Source of the DNA: Collinsella aerofaciens
Lineage (GTDB): Bacteria > Actinomycetota > Coriobacteriia > Coriobacteriales > Coriobacteriaceae
Direction: 5' to 3'
NCBI GenBank assembly: GCA_030826265.1
Contig: JAPJOH010000025.1
Location: 1 to 32,115 of the forward strand
Length of the DNA stretch: 32,115 bases
The notes beneath the pieces are model-generated. The model saw only the letters and a program-made list of their open reading frames with translations, did no database searches and was not told the origin of the DNA. This document shows, piece after piece, positions 1 to 7,499 of the stretch. Numbering within the stretch: position 1 is the first letter of the stretch; each line of letters begins with the position of its first letter. The position numbers and the translations under genes were made by a program.

Positions 1-14
1 TCGCGAGTTCCGCA

Positions 15-51
15 CGCAAAGGAAAGCACTTAATGTGCTTTCCGTCTTGCG
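15..51. terminator. Hairpin at window start, possible terminator of an upstream gene
   Basis: GGAAAGCAC (21-29) pairs with GTGCTTTCC (35-43) around a 5-nt loop. CGCAA (15-19) and TTGCG (47-51) extend the stem with a small internal bulge. There is no clean U-run after it, so it may be a weak terminator or a processing hairpin of a gene left of the window. Confidence 0.4.
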
Positions 52-115
52 CAGGACTGTAGAGCAGGAAACTTAATTACGCGCCGCTCTCCGCCCGCGC
101 CGGGCAACCCCTCCC

Positions 116-182
116 TTGTGCTCCATCACGCTAAAGTGTATGATTCTGAACGTTACATGACTCACTTTACCTAACTAAAGTG
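116..182 (+). promoter_or_regulatory. Promoter and candidate operator of the amino-acid ABC operon
   Basis: A -35-like TTGTGC (116-121) lies 17 bp before a -10-like TATGAT (139-144). Three copies of one heptamer surround the predicted start of transcription: TAAAGTG (132-138), its complement CACTTTA (163-169), and TAAAGTG again (176-182). The last two form a perfect inverted repeat with a 6-bp spacer just after the predicted start site. One half-site lies next to the -10 and a palindrome follows +1, which suits a repressor site. No regulator gene sits beside it, so the binding protein is unknown. Confidence 0.55.
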
Positions 183-199
183 CTATCAAGGGGGATACC

Positions 200-1060
200 A
201 TGAATGCCGATATGTCTCGTCGTCAGTTTGTTGGTCTAGCCGGCTCGTTTGCCACGGTGCTTGGCCTCGGCCTGGTAGGCTGCGGTGGTGGCGCCGATAA
301 GGGCTCCGCTGCCGGTTCTGCCGCAGCCAAGGACGTGAAGGGCGCTGCGGAGTCCAAGAAGCTCGTCGTGGGCTTTGACAAGTCCTATCCTCCGTACGGC
401 TTTGTGGGCGATGACGGTGAGTACACCGGCTTTGATCTCGATCTGGCCAAGGCCGTTGCCGATAAGCAGGGCTGGGAAGTCGATTACGAGGCCATCGATT
501 GGGATGCCAAGGACACGCTGCTCAACTCCGGCGCCATCAACTGCATCTGGAACGGGTTTACCATGGAGGGTCGTGAGGACGACTACACGTTCTCCGAGCC
601 GTACATGCTCAACGAGCAGGTGCTGGTGGTCAAGAAGGATGCGGGCATCAAGAGCTGGGACGATCTTGCCGGCAAGACCGTGATTACCCAGACCGATTCC
701 GCTGCGCAGGATGTGCTCGAGGGCGACCAGAAGGATCTGGCGGCGACGTTTGCCACGCTCGATACCATCGGCGAGTACAACACGGCCTTTATGCAGCTCG
801 AGAGCGGCGCGGTCGATGCCGTGGCTTGCGACCTTTCGATTGCCCAGTATCAGCTTGCCGCCAAGCCCGATGCCTATACGCAGCTTGATGAACCGCTGTC
901 CAGCGAGCACTACGCCGTCGGCTTTAAGAAGGGCGACACCAAGTCGGCCGACGCCGTGACCGAGTCGCTCAAGGCGCTCTATGAGGACGGTACGGTCAAG
1001 GACCTGTGCGACAAGTACGAGAGCTATGGGCTGTCTTTTGATAATTGGGTGCTTAAGTAA
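200..1060 (+). CDS. Polar amino-acid ABC transporter substrate-binding lipoprotein
   Basis: This is a solute-binding protein of the SBP_bac_3 family (286 aa) that captures an amino acid outside the membrane and passes it to the permease encoded next. The N-terminus carries a twin-arginine motif SRRQFVGLAG (residues 6-15), a hydrophobic stretch and a lipobox ending in Cys28, followed by a Gly/Ala/Ser linker. It is therefore probably a Tat-exported lipoprotein. The mature part begins near KLVVGFDKSYPPYGF and contains the family's GFDLDLAKAVA segment. The start is supported by an AAGGGGG ribosome site. Its stop codon overlaps the permease start (TAATG). The substrate cannot be told from sequence. 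Confidence 0.93.
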   Translation: MNADMSRRQFVGLAGSFATVLGLGLVGCGGGADKGSAAGSAAAKDVKGAAESKKLVVGFDKSYPPYGFVGDDGEYTGFDLDLAKAVADKQGWEVDYEAIDWDAKDTLLNSGAINCIWNGFTMEGREDDYTFSEPYMLNEQVLVVKKDAGIKSWDDLAGKTVITQTDSAAQDVLEGDQKDLAATFATLDTIGEYNTAFMQLESGAVDAVACDLSIAQYQLAAKPDAYTQLDEPLSSEHYAVGFKKGDTKSADAVTESLKALYEDGTVKDLCDKYESYGLSFDNWVLK

Positions 1061-1713
1061 TGTCTATTCAGGTCATGATGCAGATGCTTGGCCAGGGATT
1101 CTTGGTCAGCTTGCAGTTGTTTGTGCTGACACTGCTGGGGTCGATTCCGCTGGGAATTCCCGTTGCGTTTATGCGCATGAGCAAAATCGCGCCGCTTCGC
1201 TGGATTGCGCGCATCTACATTTCGGTCATGCGCGGTACGCCGCTCATGCTGCAGATGTTTGCCATCTACTTTGCCCCGTACTACGTGTTTGGCATTTCGC
1301 TCACGCCCGATTCCAAGTGGACGGCGTGCGTCGTGGCGTTCATCATCAACTACGCCGGTTACTTTGCCGAGATCTATCGCTCGGGCCTGCAGTCCATTCC
1401 GCGCGGTCAATACGAGGCTGCCGAGGTGCTGGGCTACTCGCGCATGCAGACGTTTCTGTATATCGTGATGCCGCAGGTCGCCAAGCGTATTCTGCCTGCG
1501 ATGGGCAACGAGATCATCACGCTGGTCAAGGACACGTCGCTGGCGTTTGCCATTGGCGTGGGTGAGATGTTCTCGACGGCCAAGGCGCTGGTCGCCTCGC
1601 AGGTGAGCATGGTGCCGTTTGCGATCGCGGCGTTGATCTACTGGGTCTTTAACTTTGTGGTCGAGATGCTGCTGGGCGCCGCCGAAAAGAAGCTGGACTA
1701 TTATCATGACTAA
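1060..1713 (+). CDS. Amino-acid ABC transporter permease (HisM/GlnP type)
   Basis: A membrane permease of the His/Glu/Gln/Arg/opine family (217 aa), within the usual 210-230 aa range. Several hydrophobic helices are visible from residue 10 onward. The EAA loop that docks to the ATPase reads QYEAAEVLGYSRMQTFLYIV near the middle of the protein, followed by the family's LPAMGNEIITLVKDTSLA. Its ATG overlaps the stop of the binding-protein gene by one base, and its own last 8 bp overlap the ATPase gene, so the three are translationally coupled. It probably works as a homodimer because no second permease is present. Confidence 0.94.
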   Translation: MSIQVMMQMLGQGFLVSLQLFVLTLLGSIPLGIPVAFMRMSKIAPLRWIARIYISVMRGTPLMLQMFAIYFAPYYVFGISLTPDSKWTACVVAFIINYAGYFAEIYRSGLQSIPRGQYEAAEVLGYSRMQTFLYIVMPQVAKRILPAMGNEIITLVKDTSLAFAIGVGEMFSTAKALVASQVSMVPFAIAALIYWVFNFVVEMLLGAAEKKLDYYHD

Positions 1714-2470
1714 CTCAGTGATGAAAATCGAAAGCGCGCGCAAGGCGTTTGGCGGCAATGAGGTGCTCAAGGATATCTCGCTCGAGGTCAAGCGTGGCGA
1801 GGTCGTGGCGATTATCGGGCCTTCGGGTGGCGGCAAGTCCACGCTGCTGCGCTGCGCCACGCTGCTTGAGACACTCGACGGCGGCTCGCTCTCGTTTGGC
1901 GATCTTGCGGTCGCGACGGACGCGGGCTCAGGCGCGGTATATGCGAAGGGCGATGTGCCCAAGCAGGCGCGCTCGCGGTTTGGCCTGGTGTTCCAGAACT
2001 ACAATCTGTTCCCGCACTATACCGTGATGAAAAACATCACCGACGCACCGATCCGCGTGCTCAAGCGCCCGCGCGAGCAAGCGGAGGCCCGTGCACGCGA
2101 GCTTATTGCGCAGATGGGGCTTACGGGCAACGAGAACAAAGTGCCCTGCGAGCTTTCGGGCGGTCAGCAGCAGCGCGTGAGTATCGCCCGCGCCCTTGCG
2201 CTCGATCCGGAAATCTTGTTCTTTGACGAACCGACCTCGGCACTCGATCCCGAGCTGACGGCCGAGGTGCTGCGTGTCATCAAGGACCTCGCGGCGCAGA
2301 ATATGACGATGGTGATCGTGACGCACGCGATGCAGTTCGCCCGCGACGTTGCCGACCGCGTGGTCTTTATGGATGGCGGCCGCATTGTCGAGGAGGGCCC
2401 TGCCGAGCAGGTGATCGACCATCCGCGCGAGCAGCGTACACGCGAGTTCTTGAGCCGTATCGAGGGATAG
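1706..2470 (+). CDS. Amino-acid ABC transporter ATP-binding protein (GlnQ/HisP type)
   Basis: The ATPase that drives the importer (254 aa). Walker A is GPSGGGKST, the Q-loop is VFQNYNLFPH, the signature is LSGGQQQR and Walker B is ILFFDEPTSALDP, with the switch His in VTHAM. All catalytic residues are intact. I chose the ATG at 1706 over an upstream in-frame ATG at 1655, which would lie deep inside the permease gene. A second ATG at 1721 is also possible. About 15 extra residues between Walker A and the Q-loop (around AVATDAGSGAVYAKGDVPKQ) are an insertion also seen in other members of this family. It ends the operon, just ahead of a strong terminator. Confidence 0.95.
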   Translation: MTNSVMKIESARKAFGGNEVLKDISLEVKRGEVVAIIGPSGGGKSTLLRCATLLETLDGGSLSFGDLAVATDAGSGAVYAKGDVPKQARSRFGLVFQNYNLFPHYTVMKNITDAPIRVLKRPREQAEARARELIAQMGLTGNENKVPCELSGGQQQRVSIARALALDPEILFFDEPTSALDPELTAEVLRVIKDLAAQNMTMVIVTHAMQFARDVADRVVFMDGGRIVEEGPAEQVIDHPREQRTREFLSRIEG

Positions 2471-2491
2471 GCTCAGGTATTAATTGAGATG

Positions 2492-2530
2492 AAACCGCCG
2501 CAGGTCTTATGGTCTGCGGCGGTTTTTATT
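2492..2530 (+). terminator. Rho-independent terminator of the amino-acid ABC operon
   Basis: ACCGCCGCAG (2494-2503) pairs perfectly with CTGCGGCGGT (2514-2523) and is followed by a T-run, TTTTTATT. Confidence 0.92.
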
Positions 2531-2767
2531 CGCATCGGTGGGGCTCAATAATCGCCTTCCTTGCCTGCTCCCTCCTCTCGCCGCCTGTATTCATACGTGC
2601 GCCGAAAGGTGTGCATGGACGGTCGCCCGTGAGGGTAGGGTGGTGGCATAGGACATTTGGAGGGTGAGTCGGCTCGGCTGCCGACCATGCTGCTCCCGGG
2701 ACGGCACCGACCGCGAACTCTCCCCGTTGGCGTCGCGCATTGCGCGCGGCCCTGCAAGGAGGTCATC
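2531..2767. other. Gap upstream of the EF-G-like gene, no gene seen
   Basis: I find no supported coding region here. The only structure is a short hairpin GTCGGC/GCCGAC (2668-2685). It must hold the promoter and leader of the downstream GTPase gene, but I see no convincing -35/-10 pair. The reading frame of that gene is open upstream to 2657, but those codons lack a ribosome site. Confidence 0.4.
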
Positions 2768-4843
2768 ATGGGTGCTCCCAAGACCGGTAACGTAAGGAAC
2801 GTGGTGCTCGTAGGCCAAGGCGGGGTGGGCAAGACTTCACTCGCCGAGGCCATGCTCCACCTTTCCGGCAAGACCGCCCGCCTGGGCGGCCACGACGGCA
2901 CCAAGCCCACGCTCGACTATGACCCCGAAGAGGTCAAGCGTGCGTTTTCCATCTCGACGACCATTGCGCCGATCGACTGGAAGGGCGCGCGCATCAATGT
3001 GCTCGATGCCCCGTGCTACCCCGATTTTATCGGCGACGCCTTTGCCGCGATGAGCGTCTGCGAGACGGCTCTGTTTGTGGTCGACGCCGAGGCCGGCCCG
3101 CAGCCGACGACGGTTAAGCTCTGGTATGCCGCCGAGGACCTGCGCTTGGCGCGTGCGGTGTTCGTAAACCGCCTGTCGCGCTCCGAGGCCAGCTTTGCGA
3201 CCACGATGGACCTGCTGCAGGAGCGCTTTGGCACGCGATTGGGCGCCGTGACCCTTCCCTGGGGCGAGGGCGAGGACTTTGATGGCATCATCGACCTGGT
3301 GCGCATGAAGGCGCGCCACTGCAACGGCACCGAAGCCGTTGAGTCGGAGATTCCCGAGGAGTATCGTGCCCAGGCCGAGGAGGCCCATGACCATCTGTGC
3401 GAGTTGGTGGCCGAGGCCGACGATGAGCTGATGATGAAGTACCTGGAAGGCGAGGAGACGCTGACGCAGGAGGAGCTTGAGGGCTTGCTGTCGAAGGCGA
3501 TTGCCGAGCGCATCTTTGTGCCGGTCTTTGCGGGCGATTGCATCAAGGAGCAGGGCGTCAACTCGCTGATGGACGACATCGCGACGTACTTCCCGGCGCC
3601 GACCGACTACGGTGAGATGCCGCTTATCGACGGCGATTCGCTTAAGATCTCGAGTGACGATGACCGTCCGGTGGCGTTTGTGTTTAAGACCTTGGCCGAT
3701 CCGCAGCAGGGTCGCATCAGCTTTATCAAGGTGCTGACGGGTACGCTTGAGCCGGGTCTTGAGCTGATCAACGCACGTACCCGCAAGGGCGACCGTCTGG
3801 CTCACCTGTATGTGATGTGCGGCCGCGACATGACCGAGGTCGGTCACGCCTATGCCGGCGACATTATCGTGGCACCCAAGCTGGCGGCCGAGACGGGCGA
3901 TACGCTCTCGATTACCGGCAAGGTCGAGGCTGCGGCGTTTAAGTTCCCCAACTCGCAGTACCGCATTGCCATCGAGGCCGAGAATCGCGGCGACGAAGAG
4001 AAGCTCTACACGTTTATCGAGAAGGCCTGCAAGGCCGATCCGACCATGAGCATCGACCGCGACGAGGAGACCGGCCAGACCATCATCTCCGCCGTTGGTG
4101 AGGCGCAGGTTTCGGTGCTGCTCAACCGTTTGGAGGATCGCACCAAAGTCGTGGCCAAGAGCGTGCCGATCCGCATTCCGTATCGCGAGACCATTCGCCG
4201 TACGGCAAGTGCCCAGGGCCGCCATAAGAAGCAGACCGGCGGCGCCGGTCAGTACGGCGACTGCTGGCTGCGCGTGGAGCCGCTCATTGGGCCCGACGGC
4301 ACGAGCGATGGCTATGAGTTTGTGGACGAGGTCGTGGGCGGCCGTATTCCGCGCTCGCTGATCCCCGCCGTGGACAAGGGTGTCCAGGAGACCATGAAGG
4401 ACGGCATCATTGCCGGCTACCCGCTCACGGGCATTCGCGTGGCTGTGTACGACGGCTCGTATCACAGCGTCGACTCCAACGAGATGGCGTTCCGCGCGGC
4501 AGCTCGCATCGGCCTGCGCAAGGCATGTGCCGATGCCGACCCGGTGGTGCTGGAGCCCATTGAGGAAATTACGGTGACCATCCCCGAGAGCTACGCCGGC
4601 GCTGTGATGGGCGACATCTCGGCATCGCGCGGTCGCGTGACGGGCATGGAGACCGATGAGCGCGGCGATACCGTGGTTATTGCCCAGGCGCCGCTGGCAG
4701 AGCTGACGGATTATTCGACGCGCCTGCGCTCTATCACGCGCGGCACGGGTGACTTTACCATGAAGCCCGCAGGCTATGAGCAGGTGCCTTATGACGTTCA
4801 GGCCAAGCTGGTCGAGCGCTATGAGGAGGGCCGCGCCAAGTAG
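2768..4843 (+). CDS. Elongation factor G-like translational GTPase (EF-G2 type)
   Basis: A full-length EF-G family protein (691 aa) with GTPase, OB-fold and C-terminal EF-G domains. The P-loop is GQGGVGKTS (16-24). Other GTPase motifs are altered. The usual DTPGHVDF is DAPCYPDF (80-87), so the catalytic His is Tyr84, and the usual NKxD is NRLS (134-137). This pattern fits the paralogous EF-G-like/FusA2 group of actinobacteria rather than the housekeeping translocase. Domain IV has the typical KKQTGGAGQYGDC segment. The start is fixed by AAGGAGGT ahead of the ATG at 2768; the open frame begins 37 codons earlier but has no ribosome site there. It appears monocistronic. Its exact role in translation is not established. 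Confidence 0.9.
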   Translation: MGAPKTGNVRNVVLVGQGGVGKTSLAEAMLHLSGKTARLGGHDGTKPTLDYDPEEVKRAFSISTTIAPIDWKGARINVLDAPCYPDFIGDAFAAMSVCETALFVVDAEAGPQPTTVKLWYAAEDLRLARAVFVNRLSRSEASFATTMDLLQERFGTRLGAVTLPWGEGEDFDGIIDLVRMKARHCNGTEAVESEIPEEYRAQAEEAHDHLCELVAEADDELMMKYLEGEETLTQEELEGLLSKAIAERIFVPVFAGDCIKEQGVNSLMDDIATYFPAPTDYGEMPLIDGDSLKISSDDDRPVAFVFKTLADPQQGRISFIKVLTGTLEPGLELINARTRKGDRLAHLYVMCGRDMTEVGHAYAGDIIVAPKLAAETGDTLSITGKVEAAAFKFPNSQYRIAIEAENRGDEEKLYTFIEKACKADPTMSIDRDEETGQTIISAVGEAQVSVLLNRLEDRTKVVAKSVPIRIPYRETIRRTASAQGRHKKQTGGAGQYGDCWLRVEPLIGPDGTSDGYEFVDEVVGGRIPRSLIPAVDKGVQETMKDGIIAGYPLTGIRVAVYDGSYHSVDSNEMAFRAAARIGLRKACADADPVVLEPIEEITVTIPESYAGAVMGDISASRGRVTGMETDERGDTVVIAQAPLAELTDYSTRLRSITRGTGDFTMKPAGYEQVPYDVQAKLVERYEEGRAK

Positions 4844-4879
4844 CACGTGATTTTGTCTGCAATGTAGGTGCTGACGAAA

Positions 4880-4912
4880 GGGCCGCCCTGGGTAACCGGG
4901 GCGGCTCTTTTT
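4880..4912 (+). terminator. Terminator of the EF-G-like gene
   Basis: GCCGCCC (4882-4888) pairs with GGGCGGC (4899-4905) across a 10-nt loop and is followed by TCTTTTT. It lies between convergent genes. Confidence 0.88.
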
Positions 4913-4970
4913 GATTCCTTGGGGACGGAGGAAAACGGATCATTTAGGCTTTGGGGCAGCTTGGTCGGTC

Positions 4971-5954
4971 CTAGTCTCCCGAGGCCTGATTGCGGCCGGT
5001 GGTGTAGTCGATCTGCACGTGCGGCTGCAGGTTGTAGCAATATACGTGGAAGCAGAGGGTCTTGCCGTGGTCCTCGACCGATTGCGCCTCAAGGCGCACA
5101 CCGCGGCAGACAAGTTCCTCTTCGTTATACATGGGCGTGACGCGGTAGAGCACATGGTTGCCCGTATCGCGAATATAGTTGAGAATCTGCTCCTCAAACG
5201 GCAGCATGCCCGTTTCGTTGAGATAGCGCGTGCCGGTGAGGAGATTTTTGCGGTTGGCGTTTTCGCCGCAGAGCGACCAGGCGATAAGGTGACAGCGGTT
5301 GTAGAGGCTCTGGCCCGGAATAAAGTCGTAGCGCTGCTGGCGCCATCCAGCGGGATGGATACGCGAGATATCGCCGCGCTCGCCTTGACCGAGTGATTCG
5401 GGGCCCACACAGGCGAGCGCTTTGCGGGTGCGGCCCAGGCTGTCGAGTTTGGAGAACTTCTTAAAGCAACCCTCTTCTGCAGCGCGCTCGTATTCATCGA
5501 GCGTGAATGATGGTGTGCCGAGCGGGTGCGTGCTGTCGGCGCGAAGGGCAACGTAGGGGTTGCCGGCGTAGTCGGGAATGCTGCTGAGATAAACACCGCG
5601 GGCGCGGTTGAGGTCGGGGTTTTCGACCTCGTCGATGGGGGTGGCGGCACTGTCCGCGGAAACGTCGTCATCGGTGTCGGTTGCGGCGGAATCGGAGCCA
5701 TCGCCAGAGTCCTGGCCGTTTTGAGGGTCTGAAGAGCTCGCTGTTCCCGATTCGAGCCGGGCAACCAGGTCTGCCTCGTCGTCGGTGCGGCTGGGGCTCT
5801 CGTTTTGTTTTTCGGCCAGAGCCGCCGCCTGTTCATCGCTTTGCGGCGACAGCAGCTTGGGAGCTCCGTCGAGCGATCCCGTAAACAGCGCAAACCCCAA
5901 CGCCAGGGCGGTGCCGATGGAAAGTACTTGCTTGTAGGCGGGCTTGTGCGACAT
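4971..5954 (-). CDS. DNA/RNA non-specific endonuclease, membrane-anchored or secreted
   Basis: A 327-residue protein with one N-terminal hydrophobic segment (about residues 9-26) that can be a signal peptide or anchor. An acidic Ser/Asp/Ala-rich low-complexity linker follows (about 35-110), then a nuclease domain (about 115-320). The core reads YNRCHLIAWSL (218-228) followed by ENANRKNLLTG, matching the (D/N)RGH...N signature of beta-beta-alpha-metal nucleases related to streptococcal DNases and EndA. His222 is the likely general base and Asn237 or a neighbouring Asn the metal ligand. The usual Gly before His is Cys221. AGGAG lies 6 nt before the ATG. Likely roles are use of extracellular DNA or processing of DNA for uptake. 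It stands alone. Confidence 0.88.
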   Translation of the reverse strand: MSHKPAYKQVLSIGTALALGFALFTGSLDGAPKLLSPQSDEQAAALAEKQNESPSRTDDEADLVARLESGTASSSDPQNGQDSGDGSDSAATDTDDDVSADSAATPIDEVENPDLNRARGVYLSSIPDYAGNPYVALRADSTHPLGTPSFTLDEYERAAEEGCFKKFSKLDSLGRTRKALACVGPESLGQGERGDISRIHPAGWRQQRYDFIPGQSLYNRCHLIAWSLCGENANRKNLLTGTRYLNETGMLPFEEQILNYIRDTGNHVLYRVTPMYNEEELVCRGVRLEAQSVEDHGKTLCFHVYCYNLQPHVQIDYTTGRNQASGD

Positions 5955-6073
5955 TGAGGCTCCTGGATGGACGGTTGGGAATCTACCAGTCTAGCAGGAG
6001 CCGGCAGGGGCCGTTCTGTCGAACAAATACTCAAGATTTGGGATAGACGCTACTGATTCATTTGTCCCGCGTT

Positions 6074-7084
6074 CTAGATCGAGGTGGAGTCGAGCCAGTT
6101 AAGCTTGCACTCGAGAATGCGCTGCTCGCCGGGTTCGCTGCTGCCGTCAAGTAGGGCGAGCAGCATCTCGGCTGCTTCGCGACCTTCTTGGTCGACGGGC
6201 TCGATGATGGTGGAGACGGTCGGCGTGGTGAGATTAGTCCAGTCTTCGCAGTTGAGTCCCAAAAGGCCGATTTGCTGCGGAAGCAGATGGGCCATTGGCT
6301 GGAGGGCCTTGTAGACACGGGGAAGTGCCCACTGATTTTGCACGAAGATAAGGGTTCGCTTGGCGGGATTGAACTTGAATTTAAAGTACTCGGTAAGCTC
6401 GTTGATTGACGGCTTGTTGTGATCGATGGGAATCGCTTTGTAGAGCTGCCCGTTCGCTGCCAGCGCCTCGGCATACCCCTGAAAACGCTCCATGCGGGTG
6501 CGCATTTCGGTCATGTTGGCGGCAATGGAAAAGAAATCTTCGTAGCCGGCGTCGAGGAGTGCCTGTGTGGCGTTGTACACGCCGTCGTAAAGGTTGGTTT
6601 TGATCCAGCTGGTACCTGGGCTATAGATGGCCGCATCGAAAAAGACGACCGGCTTGCCGGCGCGTCTAATGCGGTCATGCACGGCTTTGAAGTTTGCCGT
6701 GGGCTGGATGATAAAGCCATCGACGCCCAGCGAGAGCATCTTGTCGACGTACATGAGCTCGGTCTCGGGGTTAAAGTTGCTCGTGCAAACGACCGTCTGG
6801 TAGCCCGCGGGGAGCATGACCTGCTCCATGCCATTGAGAACGAGCCCCGCCCATTTGTTGGTGTTATCCAAAATGATGATGGCAATGACGTGGGTTTGCT
6901 TGCCGGTGAGCGTCTGCGCTTGGGCGTTGGGAACGTATCCGAGTTCCTTAATGACGCGCGCGATTTTGTTCTGCGTCTTCTCGCTAAGCTTTTCTCGTTT
7001 GTCGTTGAGGTAATACGAGACGCTTGCCGTCGAGGTTCCCGCCTCTCGAGCGACGTCTGCGATCGTAACGCGCTGTTTTGCCAC
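6074..7084 (-). CDS. LacI-family transcriptional regulator of the adjacent sugar operon
   Basis: A LacI/GalR repressor (336 aa). The helix-turn-helix and hinge occupy the first 60 residues (VTIADVAREAGTSTASVSYY, then KIARVIKELGYVPNAQAQTL), followed by a periplasmic-binding-protein-like sensor domain. I place the start at a GTG (7082-7084 on the plus strand) preceded by GGAAGGAG with 5-nt spacing. An ATG 12 codons upstream has no such site and would add residues before the usual LacI N-terminus. It is divergent from the PTS operon, so it most likely senses that operon's sugar or sugar phosphate. Confidence 0.92.
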   Translation of the reverse strand: MAKQRVTIADVAREAGTSTASVSYYLNDKREKLSEKTQNKIARVIKELGYVPNAQAQTLTGKQTHVIAIIILDNTNKWAGLVLNGMEQVMLPAGYQTVVCTSNFNPETELMYVDKMLSLGVDGFIIQPTANFKAVHDRIRRAGKPVVFFDAAIYSPGTSWIKTNLYDGVYNATQALLDAGYEDFFSIAANMTEMRTRMERFQGYAEALAANGQLYKAIPIDHNKPSINELTEYFKFKFNPAKRTLIFVQNQWALPRVYKALQPMAHLLPQQIGLLGLNCEDWTNLTTPTVSTIIEPVDQEGREAAEMLLALLDGSSEPGEQRILECKLNWLDSTSI

Positions 7085-7499
7085 AGCGACTCCTTCCGAC
7101 AGATGAGCATTTTCCAACATGATGACTTTGAGTCTTGGTGAAGGATACGCTTCGGTGAGCGGCTTTTTCCTTTCATATGAGTATGCAACAAATGCGGCAT
7201 ACGGGTGGGGTCGAAATTTGTGACCGGCATGCGCATCTGCCGTCTACCGAGAAAATCAAATACTTCTTGACTTTTGAAATCGAGGGCAAAATCGCAGGAT
7301 TCATTTTTGGTTAAACGCATAACTAAATCGCATAACCAACGCTCTGACCTGCGCGTTTACCGAAATAAGCTGGCATTAAGAAAAACGAGCACCTATATTG
7401 TTCTTGTCGAAAAGACAGCAAGTCCAAACGGCAGGGGATGCTCCGGAGGCCTCCGCAAACGGTGTCTTGCGCACGCAACTCTATGAAAAGAGGGAAGCA
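7085..7499. promoter_or_regulatory. Divergent control region between the LacI regulator and the PTS operon
   Basis: A 415-bp gap with no supported gene. It holds a tandem CGCATAAC pair (7316-7323 and 7329-7336) inside a segment bounded by GGTTA (7309-7313) and TAACC (7333-7337), a plausible regulator site. A -10-like TATATT lies at 7394-7399, with a weak CTGGCA 18 bp upstream (7370-7375). If that promoter is used, the PTS mRNA has a leader of about 95 nt. A minus-strand promoter for the regulator is not clear to me. Confidence 0.4.

Noticed and set aside
2837..4846. Long minus-strand ORF opposite the EF-G-like gene
   Set aside because: Antisense shadow of a well-supported conserved gene.
4918..4947. 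TTGGGGACGG...AAACGGATCA stretch that looks like a dispersed repeat
   Set aside because: No second copy exists in this window, so I cannot support it as a repeat.
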